Source: Plasmopara viticola (lineage: Eukaryota > Oomycota > Peronosporomycetes > Peronosporales > Peronosporaceae). From it: DNA of 64,000 nt. Of the stretch, positions 46,679 through 57,793 are shown one piece after another (the first letter of the stretch is position 1; each line of letters opens with the position of its first letter). The DNA lies in contig MBPM02000067.1 in the NCBI GenBank assembly GCA_001695595.3, forward strand, positions 124,001 to 188,000, read 5' to 3'. The position numbers were made by a program, and so were the translations under genes. The notes under the pieces were generated by a model. That model was given only the letters and a program-made list of their open reading frames with translations, made no database searches and was not told the origin of the DNA.

Positions 46679-47754
46679 GCTTGGAACGTAGAGCGCGTTT
46701 CGATGCGGATGTCGCGGGTTCCGCCGTTGGGCAAGGCAACTTGCTGCACAACAGTCCCGACTCCCAAAATCTTGGCAGTGTGGCCGTTGGCCACGGTGAG
46801 CTCGCCTTCATCGCGCAAGTTGATGTCAACAAACTTGCTCTTGTCGTTGCAGATGTGGTGCGTCGCACCACTGTCGATCGCCCATGTGCCTTGGAATTTC
46901 TTGCCCGTCGACACTCCACACTCCATGGAGACCGCAAACGCGACGTAGTCGTAGTCATCGTCGTCGCGCCTCTCAATGTTGTTGGCACCGCGGCCACCTC
47001 GACCGCGTCGTGCACCTCCTCGATTCTCATCCTTCTGCTTGGTCCAGCACTTGTCGATGACGTGCCCCAATTTTCCACAGTAAGAGCAGCGACGAGTTTC
47101 GCGCTCGGCATTGAAAGCCTTCGCTGCGTCTTCGACCTTGATCGCCGCAGTCTTTTCGCCTTGCCGCTTGATGTGCTCGTTCGTGAGCACCTTTACCACG
47201 TCTTGCGTCCGCAGCTCCGCATTGCTCATCTCCAAGTTGAGCACGACATTCTCGTAGCTCTTGGGGAGACTGCGCAACAAGCAGATCGCCACATCCTCGT
47301 CCTCCATCTTGGCGCCGATGCTGCTGAGCTTGGCGCTGATGTTCAGGACCTCGTTGCAATGGTGAAGTACATTGCCGCCTTCCGTCATCTCCATGCTGAA
47401 TAGCTGACGCTTCAAGTAGATGCGGCCAGCCTTCTGCGACCCACCGTACAGCGTACGCAAGCGAGTCCACGCGACCCAGGCTTCCTCGCAGTCGTCAAGC
47501 ACATGGTGATAGTCCGCATCCATGTGGAGTAACATCAGTCCGAACGCGATGTTGCTCGCTTTGACGTACTCGTCCTTGGCCCGGGTGTCCGTGAAGCTTG
47601 GCGTCGTCTCTCGGTTCACCATACTCCACACCGACTTGGTCAGGAACACGCCACGCATGTAGCGGTTCCATGTGGCGTAGTTGTCGCCGTTGAACTTGTC
47701 GATGGAGACCTTGGTGGAGACGTCTTGGGCAGAGGACATGGTATTTGGGCTCAT
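46675..47754 (-). CDS. gag: C Gag-protease
   Basis: 359 codons from the PBS ATG (47752-47754), [10 protein letters not shown]. Gag domain to about residue 200; CCHC 223-236 ([14 protein letters not shown]); [12 protein letters not shown] basic patch near 245-257; protease IDSGATHH with Asp at 293. The frame is lost after RDIRIE by one missing A in GAAACGCG, so it ends out of frame (ETRSTFQA) instead of reading [10 protein letters not shown]. The integrase frame overlaps by 4 nt. Confidence 0.87.
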   Translation of the reverse strand: MSPNTMSSAQDVSTKVSIDKFNGDNYATWNRYMRGVFLTKSVWSMVNRETTPSFTDTRAKDEYVKASNIAFGLMLLHMDADYHHVLDDCEEAWVAWTRLRTLYGGSQKAGRIYLKRQLFSMEMTEGGNVLHHCNEVLNISAKLSSIGAKMEDEDVAICLLRSLPKSYENVVLNLEMSNAELRTQDVVKVLTNEHIKRQGEKTAAIKVEDAAKAFNAERETRRCSYCGKLGHVIDKCWTKQKDENRGGARRGRGGRGANNIERRDDDDYDYVAFAVSMECGVSTGKKFQGTWAIDSGATHHICNDKSKFVDINLRDEGELTVANGHTAKILGVGTVVQQVALPNGGTRDIRIETRSTFQA

Positions 47755-47758
47755 AACC

Positions 47759-48097
47759 TAAAGTAAGGCTATGCTGAGGGCTTGATGAAAGACGGAGGTG
47801 AGGCAGCCGAAGCGTGAGCGAGGCAGCCGAGGCGAAGGAAGGAAGTGGGGGGTTGAATGGAAATTCAGAAGTGATTGATTTATCGGAGTTAGTTTGGTTG
47901 CTGCTAAAGACACGCAGCAGTGCATCCTATCACTTAGTGCATTTAATCACAATCATTCCCTACTCGTCCAATCAACCTACTCGTCTAATCATCGTGTGAT
48001 CGTATTGGACCGGTTCGGTCTAACCGGTTAATGGGTACAAGTGGTACAGTGTACCCACTGAACCCATAAGACACCGGTGAGCTGTCTACCTGCAACA
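47759..48097 (-). repeat. 5' LTR of C (339 bp)
   Basis: TAAAGTAAGG to ACCTGCAACA, followed by AAATA. The PBS complement lies at 47745-47758. This LTR type lacks the GATTGCGCCCGGATGG core shared by the A and lineage-1 LTRs. Confidence 0.9.
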
Positions 48098-48192
48098 AAA
48101 TATTCCTTCTTCTACTCAAGTGTCTTCGCTCCGGTTTTCCTCCGCGCAGACTCTTCGGTTTTTCTCCTTCGTCCTCTTCAGCTCATTCAACA
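48098..48192 (+). repeat. A4 3' LTR, right part
   Basis: Opens with the second AAATA and ends CATTCAACA. Without C the two parts make 351 bp. It differs from the other A LTRs in TTCCTTCTTCT for TTATTTCTTCT and TTTTCC for TTTTTC, consistent with an outer, older LTR. AGTTC follows and would be the array's target duplication, its mate lying left of the window. Confidence 0.88.
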
Positions 48193-51100
48193 AGTTCGCA
48201 CATAAAGGTCTTAAGCCACACTGCTTCTTGTGTAGCCTCTGAAAGCGCCATGTATTCGGCTTCCGTCGATGAAAGTGCCACTGTCCGCTGTTTCTTGCTT
48301 CGCCAGCTAACACATCCGCCGTTTAGCTTGAACAAATGTCCGCTTGTGCTTCTGCGAGACTCAATGTCTCCAGCCCAATCTGCATCTGAATAGCCCATTA
48401 GCTTGGCGGTGCCGTTGCGCGTAAATTCGAGTCCATATGTTGGTGTTGCTTGAAGATACCGCAATACGCGCTTGAGAGCTTGCCAGTGTGTTGGACAGGG
48501 ATCAGACGCAAATTGACTGAGGGCACCTACTGCCGCAGCGAGGTCCGGACGCGTCGCCACCATCAAGTACATGATAGCTCCAACAGCACTTCGGTAAGGC
48601 ACATTCTTCATGGTTTCTTCATGTTTGCAACCGCCCTCGCACATGTTCTTCTTCAGCTTAAGTCCAGGGTTTTGGGGCGTCCTCACAGGCTTACTTTCTT
48701 GCATGCCAAACTTGATTAGTATTGACTTCAGGAATTTCGTTTGCCGCATCGTCGCTTGGCCAGCCTTGTGGTCGACCTTGATCTCAACACCGAGAAAATA
48801 CCTGAGTTCACCAAGATCTGTCATCTCAAACCGATTGCTCAGCATGCGCTTAGTCGATTCAATGAGCTCTTCGTTGCCACTCGCGATGATAAGGTCGTCA
48901 ACGTAAAGAACCACAAAAGCCATGCCACCATTACCAATCCGTTTGACGTACACACAATGGTCTGAGTCGCACTTGATAAAACCAATCTTGAGCATGAAAT
49001 CATCAATGGTTTGATTCCACATGCGAGGTGACTGTTTTAAGCCGTACAACGATCGCTTGAGCTTGCAAACGTAGTCGGGGTGAGTTGCGTCAACGTATCC
49101 GTCCGGCTGTGTCGTACAGATGTCTTCATCGAGCATACCGTTCAGAAACGCTGTCTTCACATCCATTTGGTGAAGCAAAAGATTGTACCTGGCTGCCAAA
49201 CTCAGCACGATCCGAATCGAGGTGAACTTGGCCACAGGTGCGCAAGTTTCCTCATAGTCGATGCCAAACTTCTGCGAAAAACCCTTTGCAACCAGTCGAG
49301 CCTTGTATCGCTCAACTCGACCATCCTGGTTTTCTTTGACACGAAACACCCATCTGCAGCCGATTGCTTTGCGTTCTTTTGGCAGCTGCACGATATCCCA
49401 AGTATCATTTTTAAACAGCGAGTGGATCTCCGAGTCACATGCTGCTTTCCATTTGCTTGCGTTCTTGGATTCCATAGCCGACTTGAACGTAGTTGGCATA
49501 TCTCCCCCTGAATCCATGACGTAAGCAGCTTCAAAGCTTGAGCCATCTTGAGCTGCTGCTGACATCTCATCAAGGCCTTGGTTTCTGCTATACCGAGTAG
49601 AGTGCGTGTTGTGCTGTGCGAACCGCTTGGCATTTCTTGTTTCAGTAGCCTTCTCCAACGAATCCGTTCGCTGGTGTCTCTTGTTACCACTTTCATCGCT
49701 TTCTTCCATTTCCGCATCATCGTTTTGAGCTTGGTCCTCATGCTGCGAGTCCTCATCCGTTGTATTTTCATCATGTATGTAGACTTCCTCTTGATGATAT
49801 TCACGCTTTCCAATGTCGAAAACGTCTTCCATGAATTGCGCGTCTCGGCTTACCAGCACACGACCACTCTTGATTTCCTCGAACCGATACGCTTTTTCAT
49901 GATCCGAATATCCGATAAATCGACAGCGAACCGATCGGGCATCAAACTTTGCGCGCTTTTCTTTAGGCACCGTCACATACGCATGACAACCAAAGACTTT
50001 CAGATTCGCAAGCAATGGCTTCTTTCCCGTCCAAGCTTGATATGGTGAAATGTCTTGATTGAGAGCGCGCGTTGGAGACCGATTTCGAAGAAACATAGCC
50101 GTCATGACTGCTTCACCCCAGTACACCTTCGTCAATCCAGCATGCTCCATCATGCAGCGTGCACATTCCACCAATGTTCTGTTCATTCGCTTCGCAACTC
50201 CGTTAAGCTGAGGAGTGTAGGGCGGCGTAAATTTCTGCACGATTCCATGATTGCTGCAAAACTTGGCCATTTCGCTCGAAGTGTACTCTCCGCCATTATC
50301 ACTGCGAAGCGTTTTCACTCGCTTTCCTGTTTGGTTTTCGGCAAGAACGACAAAATTTGCGAATTTCGCGGCTACTTCCGACTTGTTTCGCAGCAAGTAA
50401 ACCATGCAAAAATGTGACTTGTCATCAATAAATGTGACAAAGTAACGCTTTCCACCAAAAGTCGATGTCTGCATCGGCCCACACACATCGCTGTGAATTA
50501 CCTCAAGCAGTTGCTTTGAACGGCTTGGTGACAAATTTGAGAAACTCACTCTCGTTTGTTTACCGAGTGAGCACCCGTCACACTTCTCCCACTGTTTAAC
50601 TAAACCCATGTCAAGTCCGTAGCCGATCTTTTTCTTAATCATAGTGTCGAGACCACCATAGCTAATATGACCAAATCGAAGGTGCCAGAGGTACGAATTG
50701 GTGTCCCCAAGGCATCCCAACGAAGTTATCACATTAGCCTCATCCGGAAGAAGTGGCGTCATGCAGAGCTTGAACAGACCTTTGCCTTCGCGAGCACCAA
50801 GCTTCCACTTGAGGCCCTTTGTCATAGCAAAACAACCTTCATGTTCAAACGTCACGGCGCCAACATCCTTCGTAAATTGGCCGACTGAAAATAAATTTCG
50901 AGAAAGCTTTGGGATATACCACACACCAGTAAGCAGTCCCTTCTTTATACCATGTGGAGTGTGCATTGACATCACGATGTCGCCGGACCCAATCGCTTGC
51001 ACCACTCCATCATTCCTCGGCGTAATTGTCTTGAAATTTCGCATGAATTTCTTGGAACTCGTCATGTGCTGCGTCGCTCCAGAGTCAATCAGCCACACTT

Positions 51101-51998
51101 CACCCAATTTGGGGATGCTGTCTCCAGCCGAAAAGAGAAAGTCGCCATTGTCATCATCGACTTGCGCGATATTCGCTCGTTGCGATTTCTGTCGTTCATT
51201 ATTCTCGCGAATTCGAACAGGACACTTGGCAATCCAATGTCCTTGTTCCCCACAGTAGTGGCACGCGCTGACCTTTTGCACTGGTCGCCCACCCTTACGC
51301 TTGCTGTAGTCATTCGCCAAAAACGCTTGCCCTTGACCATGCGCAGCTCCATCGGCCCCAATACCTTGTTCCTTTCGTTTCATGTCTTCATGCAATAGTC
51401 GAGATGTCACGAGCTCCCACGACAGCGAGTCCGATCTCGACTCCAAAGCTGTTATAAGAAATGAAAATGACTCACTCAAACTCCCAAGAAGCGTGATCAC
51501 CAAGTCATCCTCTGTTACCGGAGCACCCACTGCGTCGAGCTGTTCCGCCAGAGTCTTCATCTTGTTGATATGCGCGAGCACATCATCACCTTCGTCCATC
51601 TTGGCCGTGAAGAAACGACGACGAAGGAAGAGCTTGTTCGCTAAGCTCTTCTTCTCGAAGTGGCCTTCGAGCCGTGACCATGCATCATGCGCTCCAGTTG
51701 CCGAGCGCACAAGAGGCAGCTGCGAATCTTCCATCGCGAGACAGATGATCGCAAGCGCCTTTCTTGACTTGCGCTTAAACGTCAGCTGGTCCAAGGCCGT
51801 TGTCAAGTCCTCCATCTTGACTTCCCCACTCGCTACCTCCCATAGGTCCCGCTCCTCAAGCACCATCTGCATCTTGAATTTCCATGTGTGGAAGTTTGTT
51901 CCATCGAACTTGTTGATGCGTGAGTTGGTGGCGGCGGCGATGTCCATAGCGAAAGCGTAGTCGGTGTCGGGGGCAGAGTTGGCGGAGCTTGAGCTCAT
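48193..51998 (-). pseudogene. gag-pol: I Gag-Pol, RNase H cut by the A array, integrase Glu replaced
   Basis: Open for about 1268 codons from the PBS ATG (MSSSSANSAP): CCHC CHYCGEQGHWIAKC, protease LIDSGATQHM, integrase HHCC, HSDVCGPM and RSDNGGEYTSS, RT HQMDVKTAFLNG and YVDDLIIAS, RNase [10 protein letters not shown] and LSSTEAEY, ending at CEL where the A array begins. The third integrase catalytic residue is changed: NGVAKR, codon AAG at 50190-50192, for NGVAER. An in-frame gap removes VDVHLAD after the protease. The remaining RNase H and 3' LTR must lie left of the window. The last codons to 48183 are LTR. Confidence 0.9.
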
Positions 51999-52002
51999 AA
52001 CC

Positions 52003-52303
52003 TGTTGAAAGAAGCACTTGTGCTAAAGATGGCAAAATGCAAAGTGAATATATTTAAAAGGTCCTTAATTCACAACTACATGCTACCTCTAAGCCAATGA
52101 TTTATCTAAGCCAATCAGAACGACTCACCATCCGGGCGCAATCATCTTCCCATCCGGGCGCAATCATTTTCCCATCCCGAAACCGATATTTTGCCCATCT
52201 TGAACCCGCTCATTCAGTCAGTCATCAATTGATTGCAGATACCCGTACTTACTGATATATAGCCGCTGGTCGAGGCGTTTCTGCGCCAGCATCTTCGACA
52301 ACA
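52003..52303 (-). repeat. 5' LTR of I (301 bp)
   Basis: TGTTGAAAGAAGC to CTTCGACAACA. It carries two copies of the GATGATTGCGCCCGGATGG unit in reverse (52128-52146 and 52150-52168), which accounts for its extra 20 bp over other lineage-1 LTRs. The adjacent PBS has one change (GAGCTC for GAGCCC), giving Gag Met-Ser-Ser. AACGC follows as probable target duplication. Confidence 0.9.
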
Positions 52304-54017
52304 AACGCGACGTTGACTTTGAGTCCGGGGCTAAACGGCACACAAGGAATCAGTCGCTCGAAAAGGTAACAGAAACTCCAAGATCCAAGCGACACGCGCC
52401 ATGTTACCAGCGGTCGACTCTTGAAGAAATGTCAGCTTCCGCAATAAGGGAAGAAAATGGAGGGTTTGTGTCATGTATTCAGTGGGGGAAATGCCGACGA
52501 CGTACAAGTCGGCAATGGAATCCAATGACGCGTGCAAGTGGAAGAAAGCTTGCGATTCCGAAATTGACTCCTTGATAAGGAATAAAACATGGGATACAGT
52601 TCTACTGCCGAAGGGACGAAAAGCGATCGGTTGTCGCTGGATTCTTCGCGTTAAAGAGAACCAAGATGGGGACATTGAGCGGTTCAAGGCACGGCTGGTT
52701 GCGAAAGGTTACTCGCAGAAGTATGGTGTGGATTACGAGGAGACGTTTGCACCTGTAGCCAAGTTTACGTCAATTCGCATTGTGCTAAGCCTGGCTGCCA
52801 AGTATGATCTCAAGCTTCACCAAATGGACGTCAAAACTGCGTTTCTAAATGGTGTTCTGGATGAAGACATTTATATGCAGCAACCGGATGGATATGCTGA
52901 CCCAAGTCGACCGGAGCATGTATGCAAGCTAAAGCGTTAGCTCTACGGTTTAAAGCAGTCACCACGGATGTGGAACCGAACGATTGACGATTTCATGGTT
53001 AAGATGGGTTTTACCAAGAGCAAGTCAGATCACTGCATATACAGCAAACGCAGTGACGAGTCAATGATCTTTGCGGTACTCTATGTCGACGACTTGATTA
53101 TTGCGAGCAGTGACGGTATCTTGCTCTCAACGACAAAGCAAGCGCTAAGCGAACGATTCGAGATGACGGACCTCGGCGAACTAAAGTTTTTTCTCGGAAT
53201 GGAGATCAATCAGGATAGCACTAAAGGTCAAGTTTCGATGCGGCAAACCAAGTTCTCTAAGTCAATTTTGCTAAAGTTTGGGATGCAGGATTGCAAGCCA
53301 GTAAAGACTCCTCAAGATCCAGGATTGAAGCTGACAAAGAATATGTGCAATGGTGGATGCAAGCACGAGGACACAATAAAAAACGTGCCATATCGAAATG
53401 CTGTCGGTGGCATCATGTACTTGATGGTTGCTACTCGTCCAGATCTTGCAGCAGCAGTGGGAGTGCTGAGCCAATTCGCAGCCGATCCGTGTCCGACACA
53501 CTGGCAGGCATTGAAGCGCGTACTGCGATATTTAAATGCCACCCAGACGCATGGACTAGTATTTTCTCGGAATGGTGCCTCAACAATTCAAGGACTGACT
53601 GGGCAGGAGACATTGAGTCGCGTCGCAGCACAAGTGGCTATGTCTTCGTCATGAACAACGGATATATCAGCTGGAGAAGCAAAAAGCAGCGCACGGTAGC
53701 ACTCTCGTCAACTGAGGCAGAGTATATGGCCCTATCAGAAGCAGCTCAAGAATCCGGAGTTTCATAAGCGCACCAAGCATATCGACATTCGGTACCACTT
53801 TGTTCGTGAGAAGGTTGAGGACGGTCAAATGTTGTTAGAGTTCTGTCCAACTCAAGACATGCTGGCTGACATCATGACCAAGCCTATTGGTGCCGCGCAA
53901 TACAGTTTACTTCGATGTCGACTTGGGATTCAAGGTATTGAAGCTGTCGAGTCGAGTGGGAGTGTTGTCGAAGATGCTAGCGCAGAAACGCCTCGACCAG
54001 CGGCTATATATCGGTAA
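52304..54017 (+). pseudogene. pol: K Pol 3' half (linker, RT, RNase H), degenerate
   Basis: Element I interrupts K upstream, so K begins in the integrase-RT linker (RDVDF, SGAKRHTRNQSLEK). Lesions: about 11 nt lost near 52460; TAG at 52938-52940 (LKR-stop-LYGLKQ, as in J); about 10 nt lost near 53594 before DWAGD; about 120 nt of RNase H lost near 53750, removing EDNQGS. RT YVDD is intact. The tail TPRPAAIYR ends at 54017 inside the 3' LTR. It is very close to J in sequence. Confidence 0.88.
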
Positions 54018-54198
54018 GTACGGGTATCTGCAATCAATTGATGACTGACTGAATGAGCGAATTCAAGATGGGCAAAAGATCGGTTTCAGGATGGGAAGAT
54101 GATATGCTTAGAGGTAGCATGTAGTTGCGAACTAAGGACCTTTTAAATATATTCACTTTGCATTTTGCATCTTCCGCTCAAGTGACCTTTTTTCAACA
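53963..54198 (+). repeat. 3' LTR of K (236 bp, internally deleted)
   Basis: TGTTGTCGAAGATGC to TTTTTTCAACA, after the polypurine tract at 53954-53962. About 45 bp are missing after GGGAAGATGAT, taking out the GCGCCCGGATGG unit and GATTGGCTTAGATAA. ATCCC follows, the probable target site in L. Confidence 0.85.
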
Positions 54199-54355
54199 AT
54201 CCCATCCGGGCGCAATCATCTTCCCATCACGAAACCGATCTTTTGCCCATCTTAAACCCGCTCCCTAAGTCAGTCATCAACTGATTGCAGATACCGGTAC
54301 TTACCGGTATGAAGTCGCTGGTCGAGGCGTTTCTTTCACGGCATCTTCAACAACA
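54199..54355 (-). repeat. L LTR fragment (right part only)
   Basis: A lineage-1 LTR in - orientation, from CATCCGGGCGC to CATCTTCAACAACA. It keeps the TACCGGTA doublet (54293-54310 region) and the antisense tail reading TPRPATSYR. K is inserted in it; the rest of L lies left of the window. Confidence 0.8.
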
Positions 54356-54584
54356 CCAGTATCTTGTCGAGGCGCATTCTTGTCAACAAGAAGTATGGCA
54401 TTGATGACACGGAGACGTTCTCTCCTGTCGTGAAGTACGTGACACTTCGCATGATAATCGCCATTACCAAGCTCCTCGGTTGGCTCCTGGATCAACTTGA
54501 CGTCGTCACTGCCTTCTTATACGGTTTGATAAAGAAAAAAGTGGTTGCTGCGTGCCCGAGGGTGTTGAGCTGGACAATGGATTT
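54356..54584 (+). pseudogene. pol: M RT fragment, lineage 2
   Basis: [21 protein letters not shown] and [13 protein letters not shown] identify the RT fingers-palm start on the + strand. The segment is frameshifted at its start and again after GLIKKK. It is bounded by the L LTR on the left and by an LTR beginning TGTTGGATTTCC on the right, with GATTT as the last five bases. No YVDD remains. Confidence 0.75.
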
Positions 54585-54876
54585 TGTTGGATTTCCGAAG
54601 CGAAGGAGTGGGGAGCGAAGCTTGCGGGGAGCGAAGAGCGAAGAAGGCACTTGAGCTGTTGAAGGAAGATTCGAAAGTGATTCATTTAATATTAGTTCTA
54701 GCTGATGGGACATGCACTAGCTCTTCCTATCATTTAGTTCGTCTAATCACAATCATTCCTTACTCATCCAATCATCCTACTCGTCTAATCAACGTGCGAT
54801 CGTATTGGACCGGTTCGGGCTAACCGGTTAATGCGTGCAACTGGTACATTGTACCATAAACCGGTTACCCTTAACA
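54585..54876 (-). repeat. Left LTR of chimeric element N (292 bp, C-like)
   Basis: TGTTGGATTTCC to ACCCTTAACA on the + strand, next to polypurine tract CGCCCCCTC (54877-54885, antisense). The U3 half with paired ACCGGTT motifs and the CCTACTCGTCTAATCA run resembles the C LTR, not the right-hand LTR of N. Confidence 0.78.
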
Positions 54877-54883
54877 CGCCCCC

Positions 54884-57790
54884 TCAATGCGAACACGCGT
54901 GGATGCCGAGAGCTGTCGTCATGTCCTTGTGACGTGGTCCTGGAAGAGCCTTGGTCATGATGTCTGCCAGCATCACAGCTGTCTCGCAGTACTCCAGCTT
55001 GACTTCACCGCGTTTGACTTCATCACGAATGTGATGGAACTTGATGTGAATGTGTTAAGCACGACCGTGATTTAATGGATTCTTCGTCATCTTGATGCAT
55101 GACTGGTTATCTTCCATGATCTTGAGCTCAGGTCCAGACTTCTTGGCTGCGGCATTCATGATTTCACATAGCAAGCGGTGGACCCACTTACCTTCTTGAA
55201 TCGCCAAACTTAGCGCAATGTACTCTGCTTCACTGGTTGATAGCGACACACTTGACTATTTCTTGCTTCCCCAACTATCCGGAGCGCCCATGAGGATAAA
55301 CACATAACCTGAAGTCGATTTTCGGTCTGCATGATCACCGGCCCAGTCCGCGTCTGAATACCCGCAAAAGTCTAGCTTGTCGCCGGGCTTAAAGCAGATG
55401 CCGTGTGACTTGGTTCCTTGCAAGTATCGAAGGATACGCTTGACCGCCATCCAGTGTTCGACTTGTGGGTTTTCCATGAAGCGCGAAACGTAGCCCACGG
55501 CAAAAGCGATATCTGGTCGAGTCGCAGTCATCAAGTGCATTAAGGCACCTACGGCTTCACGAAATGGAGCGTCGATTTTAGTCGTTGCGTTGCTTAGTGT
55601 GAGTCGAGTGCTGATGTCCGTCGGGCTGATGACAGCTTTGCAGTCGGCAATGCCAGAACGCTTAAGGACATCGTCAATGTAGCGTCGCTGAGACAGTGTC
55701 ACACTACCGTTGTCATTGTCGACGAGCTCGATTCCTAATACGAACGCGCACTTCCCGCTATCAGTCATTTCGAAACGCGCCTTCAAGTCATCCTTTGTAC
55801 GCGCGATCAATTTTGCCGAGTTGTCAGTTACTAACACATCGTCGACATAAACCAGCAGTTGCACGCAATCTTCATTCGACACTTTAAGGTAGAGACACGG
55901 GTCAAAACTGGATACTTGAAATCCAATAGAGCAGACGAACTCATGAAAAGTCTCATTTCATACTCGTGAAGCTTGTTTCAGGCCATAAATTGCTTTCACT
56001 AGCTCAAAACAGTCAAACCCTTCATCGACTTCAACACCTTCAGGGACCGCGCAAAACATCTTTTCCTTCATTTCACCATATAGGAAAGCTGTGACTACGT
56101 CCAGTTGGTCCAATGTCCAGTCAAAGTACTTCCTTATTGCAATCACCATGCGCAGTGTCACGTATTTGACTACTGGTGAGAACGTCTCCGTGTAGTCAAT
56201 ACCATATTTTTGCTTGAAACCTTTTGCCACGAGGCGTGCCTTGTACTTCTCAATTGACCCATCAGCTTTGCGCTTGATCTTGAACACCCACTTTGTCCCA
56301 ATAGTGTGTCGTCCAGTTGGCAATTTGGTCGCTCGAAACACATTCCGAAGCATCATCGACGCTGACTCAGCACAAATTGCTTGACGCCAATGCACCTGAT
56401 CCGGACCACGAACAGCTTCTTCGAACGTTGTCGGCTCAGAAAAGTCAGCACTTTCAACTGCGTTGGCACTTTCTCGCCAAAAAACTTGAGGAATTGCATC
56501 AATATCCTCCTCGTCACTCGCTTTGCACTCTTCATCCAGATTGGCTCGAGTGCTTGATCGTCGCTTAGCTCGGTGTAGGTCATGTTCATTTGGCGCACTT
56601 GCTTCTTTTAAACCGGCCCCACAATGAGCTGGACGATTCTGTCGAGTAGCTTGCTCTTGGTTCTCCACACGACTTTTGCGCTTTCCGGTCTGTTTGAACT
56701 GCATAGTGCGAGACTCGTTGCTGCTGATATCCAATAGATCGAAATCCATCTCCGTTTCATCTGCGAGTTCTTGCGGCGGTGTGGGCAATTATCCAAACGT
56801 TGACTCGTCAAAGGTGACATCACGTGTTATCACAAATTGATCCGCCTCAATGTCGTAAACGCGATAAGCCTTGGATTTTTCTTCATACCCATGAATAGTC
56901 CGTCACGAGCCTTCGGGTCCCATTTCGATCGCTTTTCTTTGGGTGTCAGCACAAAGGCTCGGCAGCCAAAAACCCGCATGTGCTTCACACTTGGTTGAGA
57001 TCCGTAGATGATCTCGAACGGTGTTTAGGCGACGGCAGTCGATTTTTGATGTAAATCGCTGTCATGGCCGCTTCAGCCCAAAAGCATTTGTCCATCTTGG
57101 CGTAATGAAGCATGCTGCGGTCGATTGTTACGATTGTGCGAATTGCGCGTTCCGCCGTGCCATTAGTCTGGTGCGCATATGGAACGGTAACCTGCTGCTC
57201 TATTCCATGATCATCATAAAATGCCTCGAGCGATGTCGTCGCGAATTCACGTGCACCATCGTGTCGAACAAACTTGACTGTATAGTCGAACTGAGTCTGC
57301 ACTGCTATGATGTACTTCTTGATGCATTCTTCACTTTCGGACTTGGTGCGCAAGCTAAAACCCTTTATGCATCCACTGCCTTCATCAACAATCAGCAGCA
57401 AATACTTGCTTCCGCCCAGCGAATGAACTTCCATCGGGCCACAAGTGTCAATGTGCAGCAACTCAAATGGATGATAGTGACGCTTGGTTAGATTGCTTGG
57501 AAATGGTCTTTGCACCATCTTTCCTTCTTGACAACCACGGCAACGCTTGATCCGCTAGAAATTGCTGGCATCTTGGCATCCTTGATCATGCCCTTAGAGA
57601 CCATCCTGCATAAGACATCTACTGGTGCGTGGCCCATACGCGCATGAAGATTTTCGAATCTTGATTGTGAAGCAGTGTTTACTGACTTTTGTGCTGTACG
57701 AAGCCAGTAGAGTCCATCCACAAGATCCGCAATCGCCACCAGTTGTTGAGTGCTTTTTCGCGAGATTTTCATCTCGGCACCATCAAACAA
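54884..57790 (-). pseudogene. pol: N integrase-RT-RNase H, multiply disrupted
   Basis: From 57790 leftward: integrase zinc domain with frameshifts near 57550; DDE core [26 protein letters not shown]; frameshift after RLPSPK near 57030; TAA in the linker after ESTFG near 56790; RT with [29 protein letters not shown] and [11 protein letters not shown] at 55958-55960 (Trp of RVWNET); TAG at 55256-55258 (SKK-stop); TAA at 55055-55057 (GRA-stop-H). The end GIHACSH-stop is at 54884. N keeps the TFEEAVR segment missing from all A copies. Confidence 0.85.
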
Positions 57791-57793
57791 AAC

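Larger units (their letters stand above)
38364..48097 (-). mobile_element. Element C, lineage-2 copia with inverted RT segment, TSD AAATA
   Basis: Inserted in the A4 3' LTR: AAATA at 38359-38363 and 48098-48102. Right to left: 5' LTR, Gag-protease, integrase (interrupted by J), then an LTR in + orientation, the RT-RNase H in + orientation, then the terminal LTR in - orientation. The three LTRs are each 339 bp. The inverted part is bounded by GAACC (38703-38707) and its complement GGTTC (40461-40465), exactly at LTR ends. Confidence 0.88.
1..48192 (+). mobile_element. Tandem array of lineage-2 copia elements A1-A4 (interrupted)
   Basis: Four + strand copies lie head to tail and share single LTRs: LTR starts at 2543, 6967, 11387 and 38103. 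The spacing is 4424 and 4420 bp, and about 4422 bp for A4 once its 22.3 kb insert is discounted. The left end lies before the window. The right end is an LTR terminus at 48192, followed by AGTTC and the broken RNase H frame of element I, so the array is inserted in I. All units share a 20-nt deletion between integrase and RT, so they come from one already mutated founder. LTR-LTR unequal exchange is the likely amplification route (inference). Confidence 0.85.

Noticed and set aside
54585..54876. N left LTR as a matched partner of the right LTR
   Set aside because: Length, U3 sequence and flanking pentamers all differ.
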